Below are positions 53,564 through 61,680 of a stretch of DNA of 64,000 nucleotides, one piece after another; positions within the stretch are counted from its first letter, which is position 1; each line of letters begins with the position of its first letter. The notes under the pieces were generated by a model that was not told the origin of the DNA, did no database searches, and worked only from the letters and a program-made list of their open reading frames with translations. The translations under genes were made by a program, and so were the position numbers. This stretch comes from an uncultured Paracoccaceae bacterium (GTDB lineage: Bacteria > Pseudomonadota > Alphaproteobacteria > Rhodobacterales > Rhodobacteraceae). Location: assembly GCA_947500005.1 (NCBI GenBank), contig CANMQJ010000003.1, positions 1 through 64,000 on the forward strand. The letters run 5' to 3'.

Positions 53564-54838
53564 TCAGCCGCGCTCGGCCAGGGCCACGAAATGCGACTTG
53601 GTCGCGGCACCGTTGGCGGGGCTGACCGGCGCCGACAGGTGCGGCTGCCCGCCGAAGCGGAACGTCCAGCGGAACGCCTCGATCGCGTAGTCGAAATAGA
53701 GATGCATCGACTGCGCGAACTTGGGCCCGGCATCGCGGCGCAGCGCGTGGTAGCCCTTGGGCGAGATCAGCTGCAGATCGCCGAGATCGCCAAGCGTCTT
53801 GGCGTGCTCGCTGAACCGCACCGGCAGACCCAGCAGCATGCCGCCGGGCGCGTCCATCAGGCCGTTGGGCGGCATCCAGATCGGCTTGTCGCCGATGGTC
53901 ATGGTGGCCAGCTGGGGCACCGTGTCCTGGTTGGTCAGCCACAAGGGCCGGTCGCCCGGGATCACCAGCAGGCGGGAATACATCTTCAGCACGTTGGCCG
54001 CTGTCAGCGTATCCGCCGCCTGTCCCGATTCCTTTGCCACCGTCACCAGCGCGCCCGAGTTCATCCAGCCCAACGGCTGACCGACACCCGATCCGTAGGG
54101 CATCGCGTTGTTCTTCTTCCACGCGATGGCCTCGCCCGCCTTCCGGGTCATCCGCGCCTCCATCCGGGGCGCATCCTCCAGCAGTTCCTCGGTCGCCAGC
54201 ACGAAGGCATAAAGCTCGTGCAGCGGGATCGAGCGCGGATCGGTGACCAGCTTCGAGGGCGTCATCTGGTTACCCTCGCTGCGCCAGTTCGCTTGGATGC
54301 CGCTCGCGCCCCAGGGCGTGGTCTCGTCGGCCAGCGACTTGACCTCGCGCTTCGAGGTCGGTTCCTCGTCGACCAGCGGACCGAACTCGTCCAGCGCCGT
54401 GACCACCTCGAAGATCTCCTCCGAGAAGGCGGGCGGAACCATGTGGCCCTCGCCGCTTGCCGCGCCGCCCTGGTGGGTGCCGGTGGGGGCGGCGAAGAGA
54501 CGGGAATCGGTCGAGCTGCCGATCTTCGCGTCACGCACGGCCGTCGCGAATTCCGCCAGGTTCTTGAACCCGTGGGTGGTCGCGGGGTTCGGATCGTCCA
54601 CCGTGTTCGCCAGCGCGGGCGAGGTGGTCACCGCTTCCATGGTGCGGCGGCGATTGGCCAGCGCCTCGAGACGGGCGATCTCGCCCTGGGTCGCCTCGAT
54701 GTCGGCCTCGATGCCGTCATACCTGTCCTGCTCCTCGGCGGTCAGATCGCGGTCATCCGCCTCCGCCGCCTCGATGATCTTCAAGCCACCCGCCTTCAGG
54801 TCGGCCAGCTTCTTCTTCAGCTCCGCGAGCTTGTTCAT
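53564..54838 (-). CDS. HK97-fold major capsid protein
   Basis: 424 aa. An N-terminal coiled-coil delta (scaffold) domain covers about 1-75 (MNKLAELKKKLADLKAGGLK). The HK97 fold begins near residue 100, with landmarks MVPPAFSEEIFEVV and LDEFGPLVDEEPTSKREVKS. The delta domain is normally removed by the prohead protease encoded just upstream. GGAGAAAC precedes ATG 54838. Confidence 0.9.
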   Translation of the reverse strand: MNKLAELKKKLADLKAGGLKIIEAAEADDRDLTAEEQDRYDGIEADIEATQGEIARLEALANRRRTMEAVTTSPALANTVDDPNPATTHGFKNLAEFATAVRDAKIGSSTDSRLFAAPTGTHQGGAASGEGHMVPPAFSEEIFEVVTALDEFGPLVDEEPTSKREVKSLADETTPWGASGIQANWRSEGNQMTPSKLVTDPRSIPLHELYAFVLATEELLEDAPRMEARMTRKAGEAIAWKKNNAMPYGSGVGQPLGWMNSGALVTVAKESGQAADTLTAANVLKMYSRLLVIPGDRPLWLTNQDTVPQLATMTIGDKPIWMPPNGLMDAPGGMLLGLPVRFSEHAKTLGDLGDLQLISPKGYHALRRDAGPKFAQSMHLYFDYAIEAFRWTFRFGGQPHLSAPVSPANGAATKSHFVALAERG

Positions 54839-54933
54839 GGTGTTTCTCCATATCGCCGGGCACACGCCATCCCGTGACGACACGCCCGGCGCGCGCCGCT
54901 TGGGTGACCTTCAGGTCGTGGTTCGAATTGTCC

Positions 54934-55869
54934 TCAGAGCATCGCGAGACGCTTGCGCGCGAGATCCGCGCGCCGCCGTCCCCGCCCCGCGCGGCCGCCC
55001 TTGGCCAGCCGCGCGATCGTTTCTTCCAGTGTCGCCACCCGGTCGGCCATTCCCAGCCGAACCGCCTCGGTCGCGCCATAGGCCCGGCCGCCGCCCATGT
55101 GGGCCTCGTTGGTGGCCTCGGGATCGCCGCGCACCACCGACACCGGAACGCCCCGCGCCTTGGCGACATCCTTGGTGAAGGCCTCGTAGGCCGCGCGCAC
55201 ATCCGCCTGCAGCGCCTTGCGCGACACGTCGTCGAGCGGGGCGAAGGGGTTGCCCTCGATCTTGCGCGGGCCTTCGTAGATGAAGCTGGGCGCGATCCCC
55301 TCGGCCTTCAGCGCCTCGCTCACGTCGCGATGCAGCATGTAGACCCCGATGGAACCCACCGTGCCCGAGGGTGTCACCACCAGCTCGTCGGCGGCGCTCG
55401 CGATCCAGTAGGCCGCACTCGCCGCCATCGTGTTGGCAACCGCGACGATGGGCCGGTCCGACCGGCGCGCGGAGCGGATCATCGCCGCCGTTTCCGGCAC
55501 CAGGTCGATCTGCCCGCCGGGGCTGTCCACCTCGATCACGATGGCGCCGGTCTGGCTGTCATCGGCGGCCTGGCGGAAAGCCTGCTGGAAGGCGACCAGG
55601 TTGGCCGCCCCCGGCCCGCTGACATCCGACATCATGTTACCGCGCGGCAGGATCGTGCCCATCAGGCGCAGAACGCGGATGCTTTTCTGGCCCGTGCCGT
55701 ACTGCCCCGCGCCCGGATCCGCAGCCTGCCTGTCGAAGACGGGCTCGGCGCGCGGTCCGAACTGCGCCCGGAACGCCACCGCAGCGACGATTGCCTCGGC
55801 CTTCTGCGGCTCGATCAGCCACACTCCCTGCCCGGCTGCGCGCAGCAGCCGCTCGATCTCATGCGGCAT
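54934..55869 (-). CDS. S49 family prohead protease (SppA-like)
   Basis: 311 aa. Serine peptidase of the SppA/SohB type: VIEVDSPGGQ, nucleophile S151 in ANTMAASAAYWIAS, and the VGSIGVYMLHRD strand. Lies between portal and capsid genes, the standard position of the maturation protease. Overlaps portal by 11 bp. The Arg/Gly-rich C-terminus (GGRAGRGRRR) may be an interaction or self-cleavage tail. Confidence 0.88.
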   Translation of the reverse strand: MPHEIERLLRAAGQGVWLIEPQKAEAIVAAVAFRAQFGPRAEPVFDRQAADPGAGQYGTGQKSIRVLRLMGTILPRGNMMSDVSGPGAANLVAFQQAFRQAADDSQTGAIVIEVDSPGGQIDLVPETAAMIRSARRSDRPIVAVANTMAASAAYWIASAADELVVTPSGTVGSIGVYMLHRDVSEALKAEGIAPSFIYEGPRKIEGNPFAPLDDVSRKALQADVRAAYEAFTKDVAKARGVPVSVVRGDPEATNEAHMGGGRAYGATEAVRLGMADRVATLEETIARLAKGGRAGRGRRRADLARKRLAML

Positions 55870-57154
55870 CTTTCACCACCTCCAGTTTCGGCTTCCCGCC
55901 ATTCCGGGCCACGCTCTGTCGCAGGAAGGCGATTGCCTGCGCCGTGCCCTTGCCATCGTCGCGGGGGCTGCCCGCGGGCACCATGTTCAACGGCTCGATG
56001 AACCGGTCGCCCGCCGGTCCGATTCCGTTCATGTTCTCCAGCCGGCGGATCTCGTTCACGCTCAGCCAGCCCCATTGCCGGGCGATGGCATAGGCATCGA
56101 ACCGGGCCTTGATGTCGCCGCGCAGAAGGCTCGCCACGTTGAATTCGAAATACTCGCCCTCGCTCAGGAAGGTCTTGGCAACGCTGCGCTCGATCAGCCT
56201 CAGCAGTGGCGCCAGCGTGTCGGTGACGAATTCCAGCGATTGTTCCTCGATATTCGAGAAGGTCGCCTTGTCGAGGATCCCGATCTTGTGCGGCGGCACC
56301 CGCCAAAGCCGGACGATATCCAGCCAAAGCTCCTTGCGCGTCTCCAGGAACTGCGCCTGCTCGTTGGTCGAGGCGAGCTGATGGATGTCCATGTCGTATT
56401 CGAGGACGCCGGGCTTGCCCCGGTTGCGCCCGCCGAACCACTTGGCCCAGGCGTTCAGGAAGTTCCGTTTCGAGTCCTGGTCCGCGAAATGGGACTTGTG
56501 CTTGAACACGAAGGGCGGGGTCGCGTCATTCTCGAAGAACCGCGCCGCGTAGGCCTGCAGGGCCAACGCAGCCCCGATGGCCTCGCGCCCGTCATCGAGG
56601 ATGACCGACGTTCCGGCGAACCCGTCCTTGTGCGGCGGCACCGCGATGAACCAGACCTCGTCTTCCAGCAGCACCCGCTCGGGGCGGCCCGGCTCGCGCA
56701 CCTTGAACCGCCGCGTGCGGTCGGCCAGCAGCTCGACCGTGTACTGCTCGCGCGGGATCCGCCAGAGCCTTTCTGCCCGCGTGCCGGGATCGATGCGCTC
56801 TGCCAGGAACTGGCCCTGCGCCGCGAGATCATCCACCAGGTTCGCGATGAAGTCGAAGGATGTATCCCGATGGTTCGGATCGCGCAGCAGCCGGGCGACA
56901 GGATGCCCGCGCAACCTTGTCCGGTCATCCCGAAGATCCCGCGCGAAGACGGCAAAGGACAGGCCAGCCACCGAACCTGCCAGCAGGCTCAGACTGGCCC
57001 GCACCGGCGGCAGGCGCCGCGCCTTCTCGACCGTGACCGCGACACCGGCCGCCGTCCGCTGCCCGACCGGCTGGAACCAGAAATCGTCGCTTGCATCGCG
57101 GTCGCGCGGAACGGGCGTTTCGGCCCGGTTTCCCGGCCGCAGAAAATTCAGCAT
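55859..57154 (-). CDS. HK97-family portal protein
   Basis: 431 aa. RASLSLLAGSVAGLSFAVFA near the start, the stem/clip region RVPPHKIGILDKATFSNIEE (a signature of phage portals), and FNVASLLRGDIKARFDAYAI toward the C-terminus. Dodecameric ring through which DNA is packaged. Shares one base with the terminase stop (TGATG). Confidence 0.9.
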   Translation of the reverse strand: MLNFLRPGNRAETPVPRDRDASDDFWFQPVGQRTAAGVAVTVEKARRLPPVRASLSLLAGSVAGLSFAVFARDLRDDRTRLRGHPVARLLRDPNHRDTSFDFIANLVDDLAAQGQFLAERIDPGTRAERLWRIPREQYTVELLADRTRRFKVREPGRPERVLLEDEVWFIAVPPHKDGFAGTSVILDDGREAIGAALALQAYAARFFENDATPPFVFKHKSHFADQDSKRNFLNAWAKWFGGRNRGKPGVLEYDMDIHQLASTNEQAQFLETRKELWLDIVRLWRVPPHKIGILDKATFSNIEEQSLEFVTDTLAPLLRLIERSVAKTFLSEGEYFEFNVASLLRGDIKARFDAYAIARQWGWLSVNEIRRLENMNGIGPAGDRFIEPLNMVPAGSPRDDGKGTAQAIAFLRQSVARNGGKPKLEVVKDAA

Positions 57155-58863
57155 CAGGCCACCATGTAATCGTCAGGGATCCGCAGCGCCGCGGCGCGGG
57201 CCGGTTCCGGGTTCATGTCCATGAGCATCGCCGCGTTGAACATCGCGATGAGCGGGTCGATCTTGCCGACACCCGCCCGCGCCTTGGTGATCAGCACGTT
57301 GTTGCCGCGTGCCTCGGCCTTGGCGTTCCCGATCACCCAGGTCATGATCTTCTGCCCGCCATGCTCGATCGTGCCGTCGAGCAGCCGCCGCTCGAGTCCC
57401 TTGATCGCGCCGTTGATCTTGTAACCCTGCGCCACGCCGTAGATCAGCTCGGCCGGGTAGCCCCGCTCGACGAACTCGTCCATCAGCGCGGCAACGCCCC
57501 AGGGGTCGAGCCCGATGGCGGCGCTTTCGGGAAACAGCCCCGCGTCCCGCACCTTGTCGCAGAGATCCGCGATGTCCCGGACATGCCGGGTCGGGCTCTC
57601 GTCGATCACCAGCTCGCCCACCGCCTCGAGGTCGCGCAGCTTGGGCGCGATCTCCTGCCGCCGGTCCAGCACATCCGGCACGCACCAGGCGCGCGTCCAG
57701 CTCAGCCAGCGCCGCGTCTCGGCGCAGCGTCCCAGCAGGTGCAGCGAGGCGAGGTCGTCCGCGCCGCCCAGGTCGCCGCCCGCCACGACCACCTCGGACC
57801 GCGCGAGCAGCCCGTCGAGATCGAGACCCTCGACCGTTCGCGAGGCCCAGTATTCCGCACCGATCCAGCGCTCGGAATGCAGGCCGATCCCGATCTCGAT
57901 GTTCAGATGCTGGCTCATCCAGATCTGTTCGGCCTCGGGCGACGAGGTGCCGTTGTTCTCGTAATCCGCCTCGAGCTTCTCCCTGTCGATCGAGTAACCG
58001 AGGCTCGGCAGCACGAAATGCCAGTTGTCGCGGTCGCGCCAGAAGGACTCGTCCTTCTGCAGCTCCTGCGGAAATTCGTAGAGCACCGGCAGGAGGCGCG
58101 GATTGGCGCCGCCCTGCCCGGCCCGGATGGCCCGCGCCTTCTTCAGCTCCGACGCCCAGATCCCCGCGGGCTCATGGTCCGACTGGGTGGTGATCATCAT
58201 CACCTGCCCGCCGCGCTTGGTGATCCCGCCGCCCCGGATCTGCTGCATCACGGCGGTGCCCGATTTCTTGCGGCCCAGCTCGTGCAGCTCGTCGATGATC
58301 GTCAGCACGGGGATCTCCCCGGTCACGATCCCGGTGTCGAAGGTCTTCACGGTCAGCTGCGCCCCGGTCTCTTTCCGCGTGATCCGCAGCTTGTGATCCT
58401 GGATGTGGAACACCTTGGCGAGCAGCGGGTCCATCCGGATCATCGCCTGCGCCTGGTTGAAGGAGCGCGTGCTGATGTTCTGGCTGGGCGCGATCAGAAG
58501 CATCTGCGCCCGCGGCGTCTCCTCGAGATAGAGCGCGGTCAGCGCGAGCGCCGCCGTGTATGTCGTCTTCGAACTTTTCTTCGGGACCATGCACAGGCAT
58601 TCCCAGACCAGCCGCGCCCCGGTCTCCGGATCCTCGCTTGCGAGGAAGGCCATCAGGATGTCCCGGAACCATTGCGGGCAGGTATCCCGCAGCAGCTGCC
58701 CGGCCGCCTCGCCATCCGGCAGACGCAGCCGGTTGAAGAAGGCCAGCGCCATCGCCGCGCGATCCTCGTTCAGCGGCACGTCGGCCATGGGCGTCTCGCC
58801 CGCCTGGATACGCTCCCACCAGTCGGGGCAGGCAAAGCGCGGAAGCGGTTCAGTGTGGCCCAT
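57154..58863 (-). CDS. Terminase large subunit
   Basis: 569 aa packaging motor. ATPase domain with Walker A-like PKKSSKTT at about 94-101 and Walker B VLTIIDELHE at about 186-194. The C-terminal nuclease domain has acidic residues at VVAGGDLGGADDL and LDPWGVAALMDEF, expected to bind the catalytic metal. HK97-type. Overlaps the small terminase gene by 14 bp. Confidence 0.92.
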   Translation of the reverse strand: MGHTEPLPRFACPDWWERIQAGETPMADVPLNEDRAAMALAFFNRLRLPDGEAAGQLLRDTCPQWFRDILMAFLASEDPETGARLVWECLCMVPKKSSKTTYTAALALTALYLEETPRAQMLLIAPSQNISTRSFNQAQAMIRMDPLLAKVFHIQDHKLRITRKETGAQLTVKTFDTGIVTGEIPVLTIIDELHELGRKKSGTAVMQQIRGGGITKRGGQVMMITTQSDHEPAGIWASELKKARAIRAGQGGANPRLLPVLYEFPQELQKDESFWRDRDNWHFVLPSLGYSIDREKLEADYENNGTSSPEAEQIWMSQHLNIEIGIGLHSERWIGAEYWASRTVEGLDLDGLLARSEVVVAGGDLGGADDLASLHLLGRCAETRRWLSWTRAWCVPDVLDRRQEIAPKLRDLEAVGELVIDESPTRHVRDIADLCDKVRDAGLFPESAAIGLDPWGVAALMDEFVERGYPAELIYGVAQGYKINGAIKGLERRLLDGTIEHGGQKIMTWVIGNAKAEARGNNVLITKARAGVGKIDPLIAMFNAAMLMDMNPEPARAAALRIPDDYMVA

Positions 58864-59317
58864 GATCCCCGAGCTTAAGCTGCGCCTCGAGTTCCTGCTC
58901 CGCCCGCTGCGCGGCCTCGGCGCTCAGTTCCTTCTTGCCCTTGGGCGGGGCGGCGGTTTCGGCCGGCCCCTTCGCCCGCAGCTTCGCCTCGGCGACCAGG
59001 TCGTCGTTCCGGTCGATCATCCGGTTGAGCTCGCGCATCGCGCCGACATTTCCCTTGTCCGCCTGTTCGGCCAGTTTCTCGAATTGCCAGGCGACCAGGC
59101 GGTCGCGCTGGATGTCGCGGGTCTTCAGGATCGAAAAATAATGCTTCCTCAGCGTGGGCACCGAGATGTGGCAGGCATTGGCTATGCGCTCCTGCGCCCA
59201 GCCCATCGCCAGCAACATCATGATTTTGTTCGCTGTTTTCTGGTCATACCGATGCGCCGGCCGCCCGCGCCGGCCATTGGCGAGACGGACCGGGTCACCG
59301 AACAGATCGACGTCCAT
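58850..59317 (-). CDS. Terminase small subunit
   Basis: 155 aa. RRGRPAHRYDQKTANKIMML, then an HTH (GWAQERIANACHISVPTLRK) as in terminase small subunits that recognise the pac/cos DNA, a helical oligomerisation region, and a charged C-terminus. ATG 59317 follows AGGGAG; a TTG at 59338 would add seven residues. Confidence 0.83.
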   Translation of the reverse strand: MDVDLFGDPVRLANGRRGRPAHRYDQKTANKIMMLLAMGWAQERIANACHISVPTLRKHYFSILKTRDIQRDRLVAWQFEKLAEQADKGNVGAMRELNRMIDRNDDLVAEAKLRAKGPAETAAPPKGKKELSAEAAQRAEQELEAQLKLGDHGPH

Positions 59318-59386
59318 CCGGAATTTCTCCCTACCCAAAAAAAATCTCCAAGTGACTGCCCCGCGCCGGTCCCCGCTACAGGCGGC

Positions 59387-60250
59387 TCAGGGATTTGCAC
59401 CCCCCTCCCCCTGCGGCCACGCCACGATCTCGTCGCGACCGTCCGGGCGGTAGTCGCGCCACCACGATCCGACCGCCGCCAGCGCCTCGGCACTCCGCCC
59501 GCCCATCCGCCGCCGGCATTCCTCCGCCGGCGTCTCCAGCACCACGACCTCCGCGACACCCAGACGCCGCCGCCACCAGTCCCGCCACTCGACCCGAGGC
59601 TCCGACACCACCAGCCAGACGCAGGGCCAGTCCGCCCGCCGCCCCAGCTGCGCCAGCACCGCGTTGCGCGCCCGCAGGGCAGGCCCCAGCCAGCGACCGC
59701 GATCCCAACCGTGCAGATCCGACCCCGACAGCATCGAGCCGAAGAGGTCGAGATCCACAACCAGGTCACCCGGACGCCGCCGCGCCTCAACCAGTGTCGA
59801 CTTGCCCGACCCCGGCGCGCCGCAGACCAGCACCACCGGCACCAGCGAGCGCCCCAGCCAGTCGGGATGTACCTGAGCACGTCCCGGCGCCTCCGACGCG
59901 CGCTCGACCGCCTGCTTCACCGTGTCATGCCACAGCTTCGAAACCGCCTGGCAATTGCCCGGATCGAAGAACCGAACCCGATCCCCGCGATGCGGACGCC
60001 GGTGATCGACCACCGGCGCATTGGGCGCGGGATGCGCACCGCTCAGCAGCACCCCGGTCTGGACGCAGGTCCAGCGATCCCGGTTCAGCACCAGCTCGCG
60101 CAGCGCCCGCCATTCCTTCGTCTTGTACCAGCGCCGCCAGTCGGCCTCGGCACGCCGCGCGGCCTCGTACCTCTTGGCATCGGTCACCGAATTGTCGATG
60201 CGCGGTCGACCCGAGGCGATCCGGGGCCGCGCGGTCTTGAGCCGCGCCAT
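59387..60250 (-). CDS. HNH nuclease fused to a P-loop kinase
   Basis: 287 aa, two domains. Residues ~40-115 form an HNH nuclease: RELVLNRDRWTCVQTG, then D82-H83 in VVDHRRPHRGD, N99 in DPGNCQAVSKLWHD and H108. Residues ~135-287 form a P-loop kinase domain with Walker A GAPGSGKST (144-152) and DLDLFGSML after it, like AAA_33/polynucleotide-kinase-type proteins. The HNH part matches the packaging-associated nucleases next to terminases; the kinase is unexpected. CAGGAG lies before ATG 60250. Confidence 0.82.
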   Translation of the reverse strand: MARLKTARPRIASGRPRIDNSVTDAKRYEAARRAEADWRRWYKTKEWRALRELVLNRDRWTCVQTGVLLSGAHPAPNAPVVDHRRPHRGDRVRFFDPGNCQAVSKLWHDTVKQAVERASEAPGRAQVHPDWLGRSLVPVVLVCGAPGSGKSTLVEARRRPGDLVVDLDLFGSMLSGSDLHGWDRGRWLGPALRARNAVLAQLGRRADWPCVWLVVSEPRVEWRDWWRRRLGVAEVVVLETPAEECRRRMGGRSAEALAAVGSWWRDYRPDGRDEIVAWPQGEGGANP

Positions 60251-60350
60251 GTCGCTCCTGGTCAAGAGGGGCCGGCCACCCCGCCGCTGCAGCCGGTGAT
60301 CGAGGGGTCGCGCCTGTCGGCGGGCGCGCTCGGGTATCCCGGAATCAAAA

Positions 60351-60380
60351 CGCCCGGCAGCGGGTGATCCGCTCCGGGCG
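60351..60380 (-). terminator. Terminator-like hairpin ahead of the packaging operon
   Basis: On the minus strand CGCCCGG-AGCGG-loop-CCGCT-(G)-CCGGGCG followed by TTTTGATT. It lies between the putative promoter at 60401-60430 and the HNH-kinase start at 60250. Confidence 0.65.
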
Positions 60381-60400
60381 CATTTCGTGATGATGTCATA

Positions 60401-60430
60401 TTCCTACCGAGCGGGTAGACTAGCTGTCAA
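60401..60430 (-). promoter_or_regulatory. Candidate late promoter with embedded palindrome
   Basis: Minus strand: TTGACA (60430-60425), 18 bp, TAGGAA (60406-60401). The -35 is perfect; the -10 is weak. A CTACC-N5-GGTAG palindrome (60404-60418) sits in the spacer and could bind a phage regulator. The -35 overlaps the stop codon of the upstream gene. Confidence 0.5.
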
Positions 60431-61299
60431 CCCATATCTCGCGCCAGATCGCCCTTGTACCCCTGCATCCGGTCCAAGGCCCCAGATAATGCGGCCCGCA
60501 GCGCCACCAGCGCACGCGCATCCCGCGCCCATCCATGCGCCTCCAGCACCTCCAGGAGCGCCCGGTCGCCAAGACAGACCATGTCCACCAGCGCCCGCAC
60601 CCGAATCGCCCGCCGCCGCGACCCGCCGGGCCGGATCCGCCGAACCTCCTTGGCCAGCCCGTCGCCGATCCGCCGGTGATAGGCCCGCAGCCGGGCGAAG
60701 TCGCGGAACACCGCCGCCTCGCGCTCCCCGCCGCCCGAGGCCGACCGATGCAGCGCCTCGAGCGAGGAGCAGCTCACCCCCGAGGCCGCGCAGCGTTCGG
60801 TCAGCGCGGCATAGTCCCGCCCGACTGCCACCTGCCCGGGCGTGAAGAGCGGCTCATAGACCGGGGCGGGCTTGTCCTTGGCCACGGTCCCGGCCCGCCG
60901 CGCCCGCTCATGCTCCTGCACCAGCCGCGCATGCGCCGCCCGCGCCTGCCGATCCATCCGGTCCCAGACATCCTCGACCATCGCGCCCGACCGGCCCAGG
61001 TAGCCCGCGCTCTGCCGCCGGTAGCCGCCCTTGGCATCAGGCACCAGCTCGACCGGCTCGAAGGTCGCGACCGTCCCGCGCGCGGGCGCCAGCGGGATCG
61101 CATCGCCGCAAGCCTCCGGCACCGCCGCCCCGGCCTTCACCGCCGCCACCGCCTGCCCCGATTCCCACAGCTTCAGCCGCGCCCGCCGCACCGCCGCCCC
61201 GGTGGCCTGCGCCACCACGACCCGCGCCTGGCCCCGCGTATCCACGATCACCACCTGCCCGATCGCCACCCGCTGCCCGATCTTCCACGTCTCGCCCAT
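60427..61299 (-). CDS. Phage hypothetical protein
   Basis: 290 aa, rich in Arg/Ala and helical in the second half (about 115-290), with a beta-like N-terminus (IGQRVAIGQVVIVDTRGQAR). No recognised domain. Lies between the replication module and the packaging operon, where alphaproteobacterial prophages often carry a protein of this size. AGGCGAG precedes ATG 61299. Confidence 0.65.
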   Translation of the reverse strand: MGETWKIGQRVAIGQVVIVDTRGQARVVVAQATGAAVRRARLKLWESGQAVAAVKAGAAVPEACGDAIPLAPARGTVATFEPVELVPDAKGGYRRQSAGYLGRSGAMVEDVWDRMDRQARAAHARLVQEHERARRAGTVAKDKPAPVYEPLFTPGQVAVGRDYAALTERCAASGVSCSSLEALHRSASGGGEREAAVFRDFARLRAYHRRIGDGLAKEVRRIRPGGSRRRAIRVRALVDMVCLGDRALLEVLEAHGWARDARALVALRAALSGALDRMQGYKGDLARDMG

Positions 61300-61680
61300 C
61301 TCGCCTGCCCTCTTTATCTATATCTTGTGGCTACCACCTTCCCGCACCACAAAAGCACGGGAGGCAAGGGAGGGTAGCGCCACCTGCAAAACGCTACCCT
61401 CCCACGATCCGAAAACCGGCAACCCTTTGTCTTTCCTTGCTCTTTTCTCTCCAACGGGAGGATAGGGAATGTAGGGAGGCATATTCCCGAAAGTTTCAAG
61501 TTTCACCGATCTCATGAACCAAGGCGCAAACCCCTGTCGCGCGCGCGCATACGTGTAGGCCGAAAACTGCCTCCCCAGCCTCCCTACCATCCCACGGCGG
61601 CGCGCAACCCCCTGATATCCCATCACTTCCCCCTGACCCCGATCAAGATTTCATCCTCCCGCGCCATGGCTCCACCTTCC
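61300..61680. repeat. Repeat-rich non-coding region beside the helicase gene, candidate origin
   Basis: 381 bp without a supported gene. Four ~20-bp polypurine repeats with core GGGAGG-N-WAGGGA are at 61358-61377 and 61455-61474 (plus strand) and 61575-61594 and 61672-61691 (minus strand; the last runs 11 bp into the helicase gene end). A perfect 12-bp inverted repeat GGGAGGGTAGCG/CGCTACCCTCCC lies at 61368-61379 and 61392-61403. The region is pyrimidine/purine-asymmetric. Confidence 0.6.

Noticed and set aside
57091-60367. Two long plus-strand open frames (595 and 603 codons)
   Set aside because: Antisense to both terminase genes and the HNH-kinase gene; Pro/Arg/His-rich with no domains.
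61318-61626. Minus-strand open frame of 102 codons in the repeat region
   Set aside because: Starts with GTG without a convincing ribosome site, has low-complexity residues generated by the GGGAGG repeats, and no domain; treated as non-coding.
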